A stretch of 64,000 bases of DNA from Bordetella sp. H567 (GCF_001704295.1 NZ_CP012334.1:1314084-1378083); one strand, 5' to 3'; positions 7,204 through 20,019 are shown, counted from the first letter of the stretch. Translations and numbers: made by a program. The notes: a model not told the origin generated them from the sequence alone.

Positions 7204-8439
7204 ATGTCCGCCTTGGCCGGTTTGAAAGTCCTGGAGTTGGGCACGCTGATCGCGGGGCCCTTTGCCGCCCGCCTGTTCGGCGAATTCGGCGCCGACGTCA
7301 TCAAGATCGAAACCCCCGAGGGGCCGGACGGCAAGGGCGGCGGCGACCCGATTCGCACCTGGCGCCACCTGCATGAAGGCAATTCGCTCTGGTGGACGGT
7401 TCAGGCTCGCAACAAGCGCTCGGTGGCCTTGAACATGAAGGACCCGGTCGCCCGCGAAATCGCCTTGAAACTGGCGCTGGACGCGGACGTAATCGTCGAG
7501 AACTACCGGCCCGGCGTCCTGGAGAAATGGGGCTTGGGCTATGAGCAGCTGCGGGCGCTGAACCCTGCCACCATCATGGTCCGCCTGTCCGGCTATGGCC
7601 AGACGGGGCCGCTGCGCGACCGCCCCGGTTTCGGGGCGATCGGCGAATCCATGGGCGGCCTGCGTTATGTGTCCGGCCATCCGGACCGGCCGCCGGTGCG
7701 GGTGGGCATCTCCATCGGCGATTCGATCGCCGCGCTGCATGGCGTCATCGGCGCCATGATGGCCCTGCGCCACCGCGACGCGACGGGGGGGCGCTGGAAC
7801 GGCGTGTCGGGCGGCCAGGGGCAGATGGTCGACGTGGCGCTGTACGAGGCGGTCTTCAACCTGATGGAAAGCCTGGTGCCGGAATACGACGTGGCCGGCG
7901 TGGTACGCGAGCGCACGGGCGGCGCCTTGCCCGGCATCGTGCCGTCCAACACCTACACCACGCGCGATGGGCAGAATATCGTCATCGCCGGCAACGGCGA
8001 TGCCATCTTCCATCGGCTGATGCTGGCCATCGGGCGCGAGGACCTGGCCCACGATCCCGCCCTGGCGCGCAACGACGGCCGGGCGCGGCGGGTGGACGAC
8101 ATCGACGGCGCCATCCAGGCGTGGTGCGATACGCGCACCATCGACGAAGCGCTGGAGGCCTTGCAGCAGGCCGACGTCCCGGTCGGCAAGATCTATAGCG
8201 TGGCGGATATGTTTCGCGATCCCCAGTTCATCGCGCGGGGCATGATCGAGCAGCACCGCTTCGCCGACGGTACGCCGGTCAAGCTGCCGGCGGTCACGCC
8301 CAAGCTGTCCGAAACCCCTGGCGGCACGCGCTGGCTGGGGCCGCGCTTAGGGGAACATACCGAGGAAGTGCTGAAATCGCTGGGGTATGATGCTGCGGCT
8401 ATCGCCGCCCTGGCTGCTTCGGGCGCCATCGGCACATAG
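7204..8439 (+). CDS. CaiB/BaiF-type CoA-transferase
   Basis: 411-aa class III CoA-transferase. The N-terminus MSALAGLKVLELGTLIAGPFAARLFGEFGADVIKIE is the family hallmark (shown here only as LGTLIAGPFAARLFGEFGAD). The central AGQ-type region contains the conserved Asp in QMVDVALYEA (about residue 210), expected to form the acyl-anhydride intermediate. The C-terminal DVPVGKIYSVADMFRDPQF is also typical. Such enzymes move CoA between carboxylic acids; the substrate cannot be read from sequence. It is followed after 24 bp by a periplasmic binding protein and an ABC transporter, suggesting that the imported acid is activated by this enzyme. Start supported by GGAG upstream. Confidence 0.9.
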   Translation: MSALAGLKVLELGTLIAGPFAARLFGEFGADVIKIETPEGPDGKGGGDPIRTWRHLHEGNSLWWTVQARNKRSVALNMKDPVAREIALKLALDADVIVENYRPGVLEKWGLGYEQLRALNPATIMVRLSGYGQTGPLRDRPGFGAIGESMGGLRYVSGHPDRPPVRVGISIGDSIAALHGVIGAMMALRHRDATGGRWNGVSGGQGQMVDVALYEAVFNLMESLVPEYDVAGVVRERTGGALPGIVPSNTYTTRDGQNIVIAGNGDAIFHRLMLAIGREDLAHDPALARNDGRARRVDDIDGAIQAWCDTRTIDEALEALQQADVPVGKIYSVADMFRDPQFIARGMIEQHRFADGTPVKLPAVTPKLSETPGGTRWLGPRLGEHTEEVLKSLGYDAAAIAALAASGAIGT

Positions 8440-8463
8440 GATTCATTACCTGGAGACAAAAAA

Positions 8464-9510
8464 ATGTCCGTGACTCGACGTGATTGGCTCAAGCTTGCCG
8501 GTGCGGCCGGCGCCCTGGGCCTGGCCCCCGCCATCGTGCGGGCGCAGAAGCTGGAAAAGAAAGAGGTCGCGATCGCCGTGGGCGGCAAGCCGCTGACCTA
8601 CTATCTGCCGCTGACCATCGCGGAGGTGCGCGGCTACTTCAAGGATGAAGGGCTGGACGTCACCATCGCCGACTTCGCCGGCGGCGCCAAGGCCTTGCAG
8701 GCCGTCGTGGGCGGCAGCGCGGACGTCGTCTCCGGGGCCTTCGAGCACGCGCTGAACCTGCAGTCCAAGGGCCAGTTCTACCGCGATTTCGTGCTGCAGG
8801 GCCGCGCGCCCATGATCGGTTTTGGCGTGTCCACCAAGAACATGCCGAACTACAAGTCGCCGGCCGACCTGAAGGGCAAGAAGATCGGCGTCACCGCGCC
8901 GGGCTCCTCCACCAACATGGTCGTCAACTTTTTCCTGGCCAAGCATGGCCTGAAGCCGTCGGACGTGTCCATCATCGGCGTGGGCGCGGGCGCCGGCGCG
9001 ATCACCGCCTTGAAGACGGGCCAGATCGATGCCATTTCGAATACCGATCCGGTGGTCACGTCGCTGGAACACTCCGGCGACCTGAAAATCATCGTCGATA
9101 CCCGCACGCTGAAGGACACGCAGGAGATCTTCGGCGGCAATATGCCGGCCGGCTGCCTGTATTGCTCGCAAAGCTACATCGACGCCAATCCGAACACGGT
9201 TCAGGCCTTGGCCAACGCCATCGTGCGCGCCGACAAGTGGATCCAGGCGCAGAAAAACAACCTGGACGCCATCGCCAACGCCGTGCCCAAGAGCTATCTT
9301 CTGGGCGAGCCGGAGGTCTACAAGGCGTCGCTGCGCGCCAGCATGGACGGCTTCTCGCCGGACGGCATGATCCCGGAAGACGGCGCGGCCACGGCCGTGA
9401 AGGCGTTGGCCGCCTTCGTGCCCGACTTCGATCCCAAGAAGGTCGATCCGTCCAAGATGTGGACCAACGAGTTCGCCAAGCGCGCCAACCAGAAGTATCC
9501 GAATGGCTGA
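8464..9510 (+). CDS. ABC transporter substrate-binding protein (NMT1/SsuA type, Tat signal)
   Basis: 348-aa periplasmic binding protein of the sulfonate/taurine/nitrate/thiamine-precursor class. The N-terminus has a twin-arginine signal (SVTRRDWLKLAGAAGALG) with cleavage after about residue 27. The body shows YYLPLTIAEVRGYFKDEGLDV, GGAKALQAVVGGSADV and GSSTNMVVNFFLAKHGL, which are typical of the SsuA/ThiY fold. Its stop overlaps the start of the ATPase gene by 8 nt. Ligand not predictable; the adjacent CoA-transferase hints at a carboxylate. The Tat signal suggests folding before export. Confidence 0.9.
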   Translation: MSVTRRDWLKLAGAAGALGLAPAIVRAQKLEKKEVAIAVGGKPLTYYLPLTIAEVRGYFKDEGLDVTIADFAGGAKALQAVVGGSADVVSGAFEHALNLQSKGQFYRDFVLQGRAPMIGFGVSTKNMPNYKSPADLKGKKIGVTAPGSSTNMVVNFFLAKHGLKPSDVSIIGVGAGAGAITALKTGQIDAISNTDPVVTSLEHSGDLKIIVDTRTLKDTQEIFGGNMPAGCLYCSQSYIDANPNTVQALANAIVRADKWIQAQKNNLDAIANAVPKSYLLGEPEVYKASLRASMDGFSPDGMIPEDGAATAVKALAAFVPDFDPKKVDPSKMWTNEFAKRANQKYPNG

Positions 9511-10309
9511 CGCTGCACTGTCGCTGGACAACATCACCTGCACTTTCGTTTCGCGGGAAGGGGGCGGACGCTACACCGCCGTCCGCGAAGCGAGCCTGTC
9601 CATCGCGCCAGGCGAGTTCGTGTCCGTGGTCGGCCCGACGGGCTGCGGCAAGTCCACCTTGCTGAATGTGGGGGCCGGCCTGCTGGCGCCGTCTTCCGGC
9701 CAGGTGCGCGTCTTCGGCGAGCCGCTGTCCGGCATCAATCGCCGCGCCGGCTATATGTTCCAGGGCGAGGCCCTGATGCCCTGGCGCAATGCGCTGGACA
9801 ACGTGACCGCCGGCCTGCAGTTCGCCAGGATGTCCCCCGGGGAAGCGGCCGACCGCGGCGGCGAATGGCTGCGCCGGGTGGGGCTGGGCGGTTCCGAGCA
9901 GCGCTATCCGCACCAGATGTCGGGCGGCATGCGCAAGCGCGTGATGCTTGCCCAGACGCTGATCCGCGACCCCGACATCATCCTGATGGACGAGCCGTTC
10001 TCCGCACTGGACATCCAGACGCGGCAGCTGATGGAAAACGAAGTCCTGGAGCTCTGGATGGCCAAGCGCAAGGCCGTGCTGTTCATTACGCACGACCTGG
10101 ACGAAGCCATCGCGATGAGCGACCGGGTGGTGGTGTTGTCGGCCGGGCCGGCCACCCATCCCATCGGCGAGTTCGCCATCGACCTGCCGCGTCCCCGCGA
10201 CGTGGCGGAAGTCCGCACGCATCCGCGCTTCGTCGAGCTGCACGCCGCCATCTGGGACGTGTTGCGCGAGGAAGTGCTCAAGGGCTACGCCCAGCAGAAA
10301 CGGGCCTAG
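9503..10309 (+). CDS. ABC transporter ATP-binding protein (SsuB/TauB type)
   Basis: 268-aa cytoplasmic ATPase of the same importer. Walker A GPTGCGKS (44-51), Q-loop YMFQGEALMPW, signature MSGGMRKRV (139-147), Walker B IILMDEP (159-165) and the switch His in FITHDLDEAI are all present. Similar to the nitrate/sulfonate/taurine ATPase class. The 8-nt overlap with the binding-protein gene suggests translational coupling, and the permease gene follows after 39 bp. Confidence 0.92.
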   Translation: MADAALSLDNITCTFVSREGGGRYTAVREASLSIAPGEFVSVVGPTGCGKSTLLNVGAGLLAPSSGQVRVFGEPLSGINRRAGYMFQGEALMPWRNALDNVTAGLQFARMSPGEAADRGGEWLRRVGLGGSEQRYPHQMSGGMRKRVMLAQTLIRDPDIILMDEPFSALDIQTRQLMENEVLELWMAKRKAVLFITHDLDEAIAMSDRVVVLSAGPATHPIGEFAIDLPRPRDVAEVRTHPRFVELHAAIWDVLREEVLKGYAQQKRA

Positions 10310-10348
10310 CGGCCTTAACGGAAGGAGCCTCGGCTGCCCGCCTCCACC

Positions 10349-11134
10349 ATGATCAAAACCGATTCCAAATCCCTGCGCATCTGGCAGGTGTCGCTGTTGG
10401 TCATCCTGCTGCTGGGTTGGCATATCGCCTCGCGCAGTCCCAACATCGCGTTTTTCTTCGGCCAGCCCTGGGAAGTCGCCCAGCGGATCTGGGCCTGGTT
10501 CGTGACCGACGCCGACATCTACCGGCATTTGTGGGTCACCCTGGCCGAAACCGTGCTGGCTTTTCTGATTGGGACGGTGTCCGGCCTGGCCTGCGGACTG
10601 TGGCTGGGCTTGTCGCCCAAGGCGAGCGCGATCCTCGATCCCTACATCACCGCGGCGAACTCCATGCCGCGCGTCATCCTGGCGCCCATCTTCGGCATGT
10701 GGTTCGGGCTGGGCATCTGGTCCAAGGTGGCGCTGGCGGTCACGCTGGTGTTCTTCATCGTGTTCTTCAACGTCTACCAGGGCGTGCGTGAAGTCAGCAC
10801 GACGCTGCTGGACAATGCCCGCATGCTGGGGGCGGACCGCCGGCAGTTGCTGCGCTACGTATACCTGCCCTCGGCCACCAGCTGGGTATTCTCCAGCCTG
10901 CATACGTCCGTGGGCCTGGCCTTCGTGGGCGCGGTCGTGGGTGAATACCTGGGCTCGGCCAGTGGCGTCGGATACCTGATCCTGCAGGCCGAAGGCACGC
11001 TGGACGTGAACACGGTCTTCGCCGGCATCGTCGTGCTGACCCTTTTCGCACTGGTGCTGGACGGCCTGGTAACGCTCGTCGAGCGCCGCCTGATGAAGTG
11101 GCAGCCGCGCGCCGGCGAAACCGAGAAGCTATAG
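10349..11134 (+). CDS. ABC transporter permease (SsuC type)
   Basis: 261-aa inner-membrane permease with about six hydrophobic segments, for example [12 protein letters not shown] near the start and [18 protein letters not shown] in the middle. The cytoplasmic EAA-type loop that docks to the ATPase is [22 protein letters not shown]. It completes the binding-protein/ATPase/permease set started at 8464; as usual for this class a single permease gene would act as a homodimer. Its stop is followed directly by a GC-rich intergenic repeat. Confidence 0.9.
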   Translation: MIKTDSKSLRIWQVSLLVILLLGWHIASRSPNIAFFFGQPWEVAQRIWAWFVTDADIYRHLWVTLAETVLAFLIGTVSGLACGLWLGLSPKASAILDPYITAANSMPRVILAPIFGMWFGLGIWSKVALAVTLVFFIVFFNVYQGVREVSTTLLDNARMLGADRRQLLRYVYLPSATSWVFSSLHTSVGLAFVGAVVGEYLGSASGVGYLILQAEGTLDVNTVFAGIVVLTLFALVLDGLVTLVERRLMKWQPRAGETEKL

Positions 11135-11246
11135 CCCACCCCCGAAGCGCTGCGCGCTTCCCCCTCAAGGGGGCGACGCTGGCGGAAGGGAAGGCCCACC
11201 CCCGAAGCGCTGCGCGCTTCCCCCTCAAGGGGGCGACGCTGGCGGA
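11135..11246. repeat. Two copies of a 52-bp GC-rich intergenic repeat
   Basis: Two near-identical 52-bp units at 11135-11186 and 11195-11246, separated by 8 bp. Each begins CCCACCCCCGAAGCGC and ends GACGCTGGCGGA. Each contains two nested inverted repeats, GAAGCGC/GCGCTTC and CCCCCTCAAGGGGG, so the RNA would fold into paired hairpins. Such units are, to my knowledge, scattered between genes in Bordetella, Achromobacter and relatives. The location just after the permease stop suits a transcript-end element. Only two copies and no spacer diversity, so not a CRISPR. Confidence 0.85.
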
Positions 11247-11475
11247 CCGGCGGAGCCGGATCCGCGGCGTCCCCGGTCTGGGTAGACCTGTGTCATGCGT
11301 CGAGAGGGCGAACCCCGGATCCGCGGCGTCCCCGCTTTTGTCGCACCGGTTTCGTGCGGCGGGCGGATGCCCGACATCGGGCGGAAAGCCCCGGCTGGCG
11401 CGGCTTTCCGGGGAAAGAGGCCGTTCGCGGTATAATCCCAAGGTTTGCTTACTGATTCTGAAACCGGGGTTTATC
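11247..11475 (+). promoter_or_regulatory. carA upstream region: 17-bp repeat, hairpin and -10 element
   Basis: Holds a 17-bp direct repeat GGATCCGCGGCGTCCCC (11258-11274 and 11317-11333). A hairpin is formed by GGAAAGCC (11383-11390) and GGCTTTCC (11402-11409), with a smaller inverted repeat GCCCG/CGGGC just before it. A perfect TATAAT lies at 11431-11436, 39 bp before the carA start; no good -35 match is present at 17 bp, so the promoter may need an activator. The hairpin would lie over the -35 region. Confidence 0.45.
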
Positions 11476-12660
11476 GTGCTGCCGCAACTTCTTCCAGGAC
11501 TTTTCTCAGCAGGGGCTGATGGTCTGCATCGGCCTTCTCCTGCAATTCTGGCTTTGGCGGACGGTACCGTGTTCCGAGGTATCTCCATCGGCGCACCCGG
11601 GCATACCGTGGCCGAGGTGGTGTTCAACACCGCCATGACCGGCTACCAGGAAATCCTGACCGATCCGAGCTATGCCGGCCAGATCGTCACGCTGACCTAC
11701 CCGCACATCGGCAATACCGGCGTCAATGCCGAGGACGTCGAGTCGCGCCAGGTGTTCGCTTCCGGGCTGATCGTGCGCGATTGCCCGGCGCGCGTGTCGA
11801 ACTTCCGCGCCACCAGTTCGCTGCCCGAGTACCTGAAGGCGCAGGGCATCGTGGCCATCGCCGGCATCGATACACGCAAGCTGACGCGCATCCTGCGCGA
11901 AAAAGGCGCCCAGGGCGGCTGCATCCTGGTCGGCGACGACGTCGACCGCGCCGTGGCGCTGGCGCGCGCTTTCCCCGGCATGTCCGGCCAGGATCTGGCC
12001 AAGACGGTGTCGATCGACAGCCGCGGCCAATGGGACCAGGGTACATGGCAGCTGGGGCAGGGCTATGCCCATCCCAAGACCGGCAAGTACCACGTGGTGG
12101 CTTACGATTTCGGCGTCAAGAGCAACATCCTGCGCCTGCTGGCCGACCGTGGCTGCCACATCACCCTCGTGCCGGCCCAGACGCCGGCCGAGGACGCGCT
12201 CAAGCTCAATCCGGACGGCCTGTTCCTGGCCAACGGCCCCGGCGACCCGGAACCCTGCGAGTACGCCATCGAGGCCACGCGCGCCTTCCTGGACCGCAAG
12301 CTGCCCGTCTTCGGCATTTGCCTGGGGCACCAGATCATGGGCCTGGCCGTGGGCGGCAAGACCCGCAAGATGAAGACCGGCCACCACGGCGCCAACCATC
12401 CGGTGCAGGACCTCGACAGCAAGCGGGTCTTCATCACCAGCCAGAACCACGGTTTCGAGGTCGACGCGGCGACCCTGCCGAAGAACACCCGCGTCACCCA
12501 TATTTCGTTGTTCGACGGTACGCTGCAGGGCTTTGAACTGAGCGACCGGCCCGCGTTCTGCTTCCAGGGCCACCCTGAAGCCAGCCCGGGGCCGCACGAC
12601 ATCCTCGTGTTGTTCGACAAGTTCATCAGCCAGATGGCCGGCCAAGCCAAGACCGCGTAA
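11476..12660 (+). CDS. carA: Carbamoyl-phosphate synthase small subunit
   Basis: Glutaminase subunit that supplies ammonia to CarB for carbamoyl phosphate, feeding arginine and pyrimidine synthesis. 394 aa from a GTG start preceded by GGGGT. The N-terminal CarA domain has [10 protein letters not shown] and [17 protein letters not shown]. The class I glutamine amidotransferase half carries FGICLGHQ with the nucleophile Cys282, and the His/Glu pair in [11 protein letters not shown]. The frame is open much farther upstream through the intergenic repeats, but that extension is not CarA-like and is rejected. It is separated from carB by 11 bp. Confidence 0.96.
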   Translation: MLPQLLPGLFSAGADGLHRPSPAILALADGTVFRGISIGAPGHTVAEVVFNTAMTGYQEILTDPSYAGQIVTLTYPHIGNTGVNAEDVESRQVFASGLIVRDCPARVSNFRATSSLPEYLKAQGIVAIAGIDTRKLTRILREKGAQGGCILVGDDVDRAVALARAFPGMSGQDLAKTVSIDSRGQWDQGTWQLGQGYAHPKTGKYHVVAYDFGVKSNILRLLADRGCHITLVPAQTPAEDALKLNPDGLFLANGPGDPEPCEYAIEATRAFLDRKLPVFGICLGHQIMGLAVGGKTRKMKTGHHGANHPVQDLDSKRVFITSQNHGFEVDAATLPKNTRVTHISLFDGTLQGFELSDRPAFCFQGHPEASPGPHDILVLFDKFISQMAGQAKTA

Positions 12661-12671
12661 AAGATTGCACC

Positions 12672-15917
<3,246 letters not shown>

Positions 15918-15940
15918 ACGCCGGTACGGCCGTGTCGGTC

Positions 15941-15968
15941 CCTGGCGGCAAGCTCAGCTGCCGCCAGG
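15941..15968 (+). terminator. Hairpin after carB
   Basis: CCTGGCGGCA (15941-15950) pairs perfectly with TGCCGCCAGG (15959-15968) around an 8-nt loop, 24 nt past the carB stop. No T tract follows, so it is either an mRNA 3'-end stabiliser or a Rho-dependent end. It separates the carAB operon from lpxO. Confidence 0.5.
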
Positions 15969-16021
15969 CCGATACCAGCCATAGAAGATACGAAGGACAG
16001 CGCCGGGCGCTGGAGGTCGAT

Positions 16022-16921
16022 ATGAAATGGTGGGTACTCGCGCTGTTCGTCATCTGCGCGATCGTGGTGCATTATCGTGGGCGGGTACGACATCGTTTCT
16101 CCCGTCAGGTGCTGGATCACTCCACCTTTACCGCCCCCATCAACGTGTTCATGTACGCGTTTTCGCGCGTGCCGAACCAGCCCTATCTGTCCCTGTCGGA
16201 GTTTCCTGAGCTCAAGGTGCTGCAGCAGCGCTGGCAGGATATCCGGGCCGAAGCGGAAGCCTTGTTTTCCGCCGGCCATATCAAGGTGGCGAACACGTAC
16301 AACGACGCCGGGTTCAACTCGTTCTTCAAAAGCGGCTGGAAGCGTTTCTACCTGAAGTGGTACGACACCGATCATCCGTCGGCGCGAGCCCTCTGTCCGG
16401 TCACGACCCGCCTGCTGGCGGATATTCCCAGCATCAAGGGCGCGATGTTCACCGCGCTGCCCCCGGGCAGCCGGCTGCCGCGGCACCGGGATCCCTACGC
16501 CGGTTCGCTGCGCTTCCACATGGGACTGATCACGCCGAACGATGCCGGCTGCTATATCGACGTCGATGGCCAGCCGTATTACTGGCGCGATGGCGAAGCG
16601 GTCGTGTTCGACGAAACCTTCATCCACTACGCCGAAAACAAGACGGACGTCAACCGCATCATCCTTTTTGCCGATATCGAGCGTCCGATGCGCTACCGCT
16701 GGGCGCAGGCGGTCAATCACTTCATCGGCAGCGTCCTGCTGCGGGCAGCCACCTCGCCCAACCAGGAAGGCGACCGCACCGGCGGCATCAACCATATCTT
16801 CGGCTCCGTCTATGCCGTGCGCCGCTTCGGCAAGCGCGTCAAAAAGAAGAGCAAGCCGCTGTACTACGGCATGAAGTGGGCCGTCGTGCTAGCCATCCTG
16901 GCCTGGATATTCTGGCCCTGA
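16022..16921 (+). CDS. lpxO: Lipid A hydroxylase, LpxO-like aspartyl/asparaginyl beta-hydroxylase
   Basis: 299-aa Fe(II)/2-oxoglutarate dioxygenase that hydroxylates acyl chains of lipid A at the inner membrane. A hydrophobic anchor (KWWVLALFVICAIVV) opens the protein and another closes it (WAVVLAILAWIFW). The iron site is RHRDPYAG (His155, Asp157), with the distal His in ETFIHYAEN. TYNDAGFNSFFKSGWKRFYL and TALPPGSRLPRHRDP match LpxO proteins. The start ATG at 16022 has a clear GGAGG; an in-frame ATG 90 bp upstream lacks one. Its stop overlaps the next start (TGATG). It is located between carB and greA. Confidence 0.9.
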   Translation: MKWWVLALFVICAIVVHYRGRVRHRFSRQVLDHSTFTAPINVFMYAFSRVPNQPYLSLSEFPELKVLQQRWQDIRAEAEALFSAGHIKVANTYNDAGFNSFFKSGWKRFYLKWYDTDHPSARALCPVTTRLLADIPSIKGAMFTALPPGSRLPRHRDPYAGSLRFHMGLITPNDAGCYIDVDGQPYYWRDGEAVVFDETFIHYAENKTDVNRIILFADIERPMRYRWAQAVNHFIGSVLLRAATSPNQEGDRTGGINHIFGSVYAVRRFGKRVKKKSKPLYYGMKWAVVLAILAWIFWP

Positions 16922-17718
16922 TGCCACCCGTCGCGCCGGCCATGCGCCATGTCTTCATTACCGGCGCCAGCAGCGGCCTGGGACGGGCCTTGGCGCGGCA
17001 TTATGCGGCGCATGGCGCATGCGTCGGCCTGGTCGGGCGGCGCGAGGACGCGCTGCGCGAGCTCGCCGCGACATTGCCCGGGTCGCATCCCTGGTATGCC
17101 GTCGATGTGCGCGATCGCGCGGCCCTGCACGCGGCAGCGGCGGATTTCCTGTCGCGCTGCGGCGGCGTGGTCGACTGCGTGATCGCCAGCGCCGGCATCA
17201 GCGCCGGCACCCTGACCCAACAGGTCGAGGATTTCGATGTCTTCCAGGCCATCATGCAGACCAATCTGCTGGCAACCGTGGCCACCTTCGAGCCTTTCAT
17301 CGCGGGCATGCGGCGCGTGGGCGCGGGACGGCTGGTGGGCATTTCCAGCGTGGCGGGCGTGCGCGGATTGCCGGGGGCGGGTGCGTACAGTGCCTCCAAG
17401 GCGGCCGTGACGGTGTATTGCGAAAGCCTGCGGACTGAACTGGCCGCCGATGGCATCCGGGTGGTTACCATCGCGCCCGGCTACATCCGTACCGCAATGA
17501 CGGCGCACAACCCGTATCGCATGCCTTTCCTGATGGACGCCGACGACTTCGCGGCGCGCGCGGCGGCCACCATCGAACGCGGCCGCGCCTATCGCGTGAT
17601 TCCGTGGCAGATGGGCATGGTTGCCAAGCTGATGCGGCTGCTGCCCGACGCGGTGTACGACCGTCTCGCCCGCAACGCGCCGCGCAAGCCGCGGCAGGGC
17701 GATACAGCCGCCCGGTAG
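16921..17718 (+). CDS. Short-chain dehydrogenase/reductase
   Basis: 265-aa classical SDR. The cofactor motif TGASSGLG (14-21) and the catalytic YSASK (Tyr156, Lys160) are present, with the catalytic Ser in GISSVAG. The end MVAKLMRLLPDAVYDRLA resembles the SDR members (YdfG/DltE-like) often annotated as membrane-associated short-chain dehydrogenases. Start overlaps the lpxO stop by one base, so the two are translationally coupled and the substrate may be lipid-related, which is inference only. Convergent with the phosphatase gene 5 bp away. Confidence 0.85.
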   Translation: MPPVAPAMRHVFITGASSGLGRALARHYAAHGACVGLVGRREDALRELAATLPGSHPWYAVDVRDRAALHAAAADFLSRCGGVVDCVIASAGISAGTLTQQVEDFDVFQAIMQTNLLATVATFEPFIAGMRRVGAGRLVGISSVAGVRGLPGAGAYSASKAAVTVYCESLRTELAADGIRVVTIAPGYIRTAMTAHNPYRMPFLMDADDFAARAAATIERGRAYRVIPWQMGMVAKLMRLLPDAVYDRLARNAPRKPRQGDTAAR

Positions 17719-17723
17719 CGCCG

Positions 17724-18365
17724 CTAGACGATGTCGTCGGCGGCCAGCGCCGCGATATGGGTGACATCGCCCCAGCCCATGACATGCCAGCGCCGGCTCT
17801 CCACCGCCAGCCGGTTCACGCCCGCATTCAGCAGGGCCGCATCGCGAGGATGGGTCAAGGGTATGCCATGCGCATGGCGCCACACGATGTCCAGCACGCC
17901 GCCGTGGGTGAAGACCAGCACGCGCCCGTCATCATGGCGTTCGGCGATGTCGTCGATGGTGGCGACGATGCGGTTATGGAACTGGCGCAAGGTTTCGCCG
18001 CCGTCCAAGGCGCGGTCCGGCTCGCGGCTTTTCCAGGCGGCGGATGCCTCGGGCTGTTCGATGTCCAGGCGATCCATGGTGACGCCTTCCAGCACGCCGT
18101 AGCAGCGTTCGCGCAGCCCAGGTTCCGGGCGCACCCGCAGGCCCAGGCGCGCGGCGGCAGGCTCGGCCGTCTGCAGGGTGCGCTGCAGGTCGCTGCTGTA
18201 CAAGGCATCGAAGCGGCCGTTGCCCGTCTCGTGCTCCAGGCGTTCGGCCAGGCGGCGCGCCTGGTTCTGGCCATGGGCGTTCAGCGGCGTGTCCTTCCAG
18301 CCCTGCAGCCGGCGGGCGCGATTCCAATCGGTTTCACCGTGGCGGATCAGCCAGATTTCTGTCAT
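17724..18365 (-). CDS. Histidine phosphatase family protein
   Basis: 213-aa member of the phosphoglycerate-mutase-like superfamily. The phospho-accepting motif LIRHGETDWN lies at 6-15 (His9), with YSSDLQRTLQTAEP, the GLRERCYGVLEG segment, and the second catalytic His in VFTHGGVLDIVW. This pattern suits cobalamin/phosphoglycerate-type small phosphatases; the substrate is not defined. The ATG at 18365 is chosen because it places the RHG motif at the usual distance; a longer frame upstream adds an unconserved 37 residues. Divergent from the permease gene. Confidence 0.9.
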   Translation of the reverse strand: MTEIWLIRHGETDWNRARRLQGWKDTPLNAHGQNQARRLAERLEHETGNGRFDALYSSDLQRTLQTAEPAAARLGLRVRPEPGLRERCYGVLEGVTMDRLDIEQPEASAAWKSREPDRALDGGETLRQFHNRIVATIDDIAERHDDGRVLVFTHGGVLDIVWRHAHGIPLTHPRDAALLNAGVNRLAVESRRWHVMGWGDVTHIAALAADDIV

Positions 18366-18588
18366 GACGAAGGAAAAGAGTCCGTGGAAATGGGCGGCGC
18401 CCTGCCATCCGGGCGCGGCGCGAAACCTCGATAGTATCCGCGATCCGGCCGCGCGGTTCAGGCGGCGATGGCGCACGCGATGCGCACCCGGCCGGCCCGC
18501 CGCGACGGATGAGTAACCGCACGCTACCCTAAAAACCCGAGCCCCGATACACTTGCGGCCGCCTTGTATACATCACCGAGGGGAAGGT

Positions 18589-19920
18589 ATGTCCGGTTCG
18601 TATTTCCCGCGCTGGCGCGTGGTGCGCGACATCGCGCCCGATGCCGTCATGGCGCCCGATGAACGCCTGCCCTGGCCGAAGACCGTCGCGATGGGGCTGC
18701 AGCATGTGGTCGCCATGTTCGGGTCCACCGTGCTGGCGCCATTGCTGATGGGGTTCGACCCCAACGTCGCCATCCTGATGTCTGGAATCGGCTCGCTGAT
18801 CTTTTTCGTCTTCGTCGGCGGCCGGGTGCCGAGCTACCTGGGTTCCAGCTTCGCCTTCATCGGGGGCGTGATCGCGGTGACCGGTTATGCGGGCGCGGGC
18901 CCCAATCCCAATATTGGGGTAGCGCTGGGGGGCATCATCCTGTGCGGGCTGGCCTATACGCTGATCGGCGTCCTGGTCTGGACGGCCAGCGCCGGGACCG
19001 GCGGCGGCGCGCGGTGGATCGAGGCGCTGATGCCCCCCGTGGTCACGGGCGCGGTGGTGGCGGTCATCGGCCTGAACCTGGCGCCGGTCGCCGCCAAGGG
19101 CGCCATGGGTGCCTCCGGCTTCGACGCCTGCATGGCCGTGGTAACCGTCCTGTGCGTGGGCGGCATCGCCGTGTACACGCGCGGCATGCTGCAGCGCCTG
19201 CTGATCCTGGCGGGCCTGATCCTGGCGTGCGTGGTCTATGCGGTCTGCGCGAACGGCCTGGGATGGGGCAAGCCGATGGATTTCTCCGGCGTGGCGCACG
19301 CGGCGTGGCTGGGCCTGCCGCGTTTCGCCACCCCCGTCTTCCAGGCCTCGGCGATGGGGCTGCTGGTGCCCGTGGCCATCATCCTGGTGGCGGAGAACCT
19401 GGGCCATATCAAGGCCGTGAGCGCCATGACGGGCCGCGACCTGGACCGCTACCTTGGGCGGGCCTTCGTCGGCGACGGTATCGCGACCATGGTGTCCGGG
19501 GCGGTGGGCGGAACGGGCGTGACCACCTATGCGGAAAACATCGGCGTCATGGCGGTGACGCGCATCTACTCCACGGTGGTGTTCGCGGTGGCTGCGCTGA
19601 TCGCCATCCTGCTTGGTTTTTCGCCCAAGTTCGGCGCGCTCATCCAGACCATCCCGGGGCCGGTGCTGGGCGGCATGTCGGTGGTGGTCTTCGGCCTGAT
19701 CGCCGTGGCGGGCGCGCGCATCTGGGTCGTCAACCGGGTGGACTTCAGCGATAACCGGAATCTGATCGTGGCGGCGGTTACCTTGGTCCTGGGCGCCGGG
19801 GATTTCACCGTGCGTCTGGGCGGCTTCTCGCTTGGGGGGATAGGCACGGCGACCTTCGGCGCCATCATCCTTTACGCGGTATTGCGGCCCTTGAACGCCC
19901 GGCGCGGCGTCTCGTCATAA
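18589..19920 (+). CDS. Uracil/xanthine permease of the NCS2 family
   Basis: 443-aa membrane transporter with about 14 hydrophobic segments. Family motifs include GLQHVVAMFGSTVLAPLLMG near the start, VAENLGHIKAV in the middle and GGTGVTTYAENIGVMAVTRI, where UraA-type permeases carry substrate-contacting residues, then GPVLGGMSVVVFGLI. A uracil (UraA/RutG) specificity is likely but not certain. The start at 18589 has GGGAAGG upstream. A good intrinsic terminator lies about 100 bp past the stop. Its neighbourhood to carAB gives a loose pyrimidine theme. Confidence 0.9.
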   Translation: MSGSYFPRWRVVRDIAPDAVMAPDERLPWPKTVAMGLQHVVAMFGSTVLAPLLMGFDPNVAILMSGIGSLIFFVFVGGRVPSYLGSSFAFIGGVIAVTGYAGAGPNPNIGVALGGIILCGLAYTLIGVLVWTASAGTGGGARWIEALMPPVVTGAVVAVIGLNLAPVAAKGAMGASGFDACMAVVTVLCVGGIAVYTRGMLQRLLILAGLILACVVYAVCANGLGWGKPMDFSGVAHAAWLGLPRFATPVFQASAMGLLVPVAIILVAENLGHIKAVSAMTGRDLDRYLGRAFVGDGIATMVSGAVGGTGVTTYAENIGVMAVTRIYSTVVFAVAALIAILLGFSPKFGALIQTIPGPVLGGMSVVVFGLIAVAGARIWVVNRVDFSDNRNLIVAAVTLVLGAGDFTVRLGGFSLGGIGTATFGAIILYAVLRPLNARRGVSS

Positions 19921-20019
19921 TCCATGGGGCCTGGCCTCCAGGAAGTGGGGACGAATCCGACCCCATCCTTTGGGCGGCTTGCAATTCAGTCCGACTTTGA
20001 CCACAATGTCACCTGATCG

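Noticed and set aside
11135-11246. CRISPR-like array
   Set aside because: Only two units with an 8-bp separation and internal palindromes; this is an intergenic hairpin repeat, not repeat-spacer structure.
11098-11475. 126-residue N-terminal extension of CarA
   Set aside because: The extension is translated intergenic repeat, including a duplicated [16 protein letters not shown]; the GTG at 11476 gives the normal CarA start.
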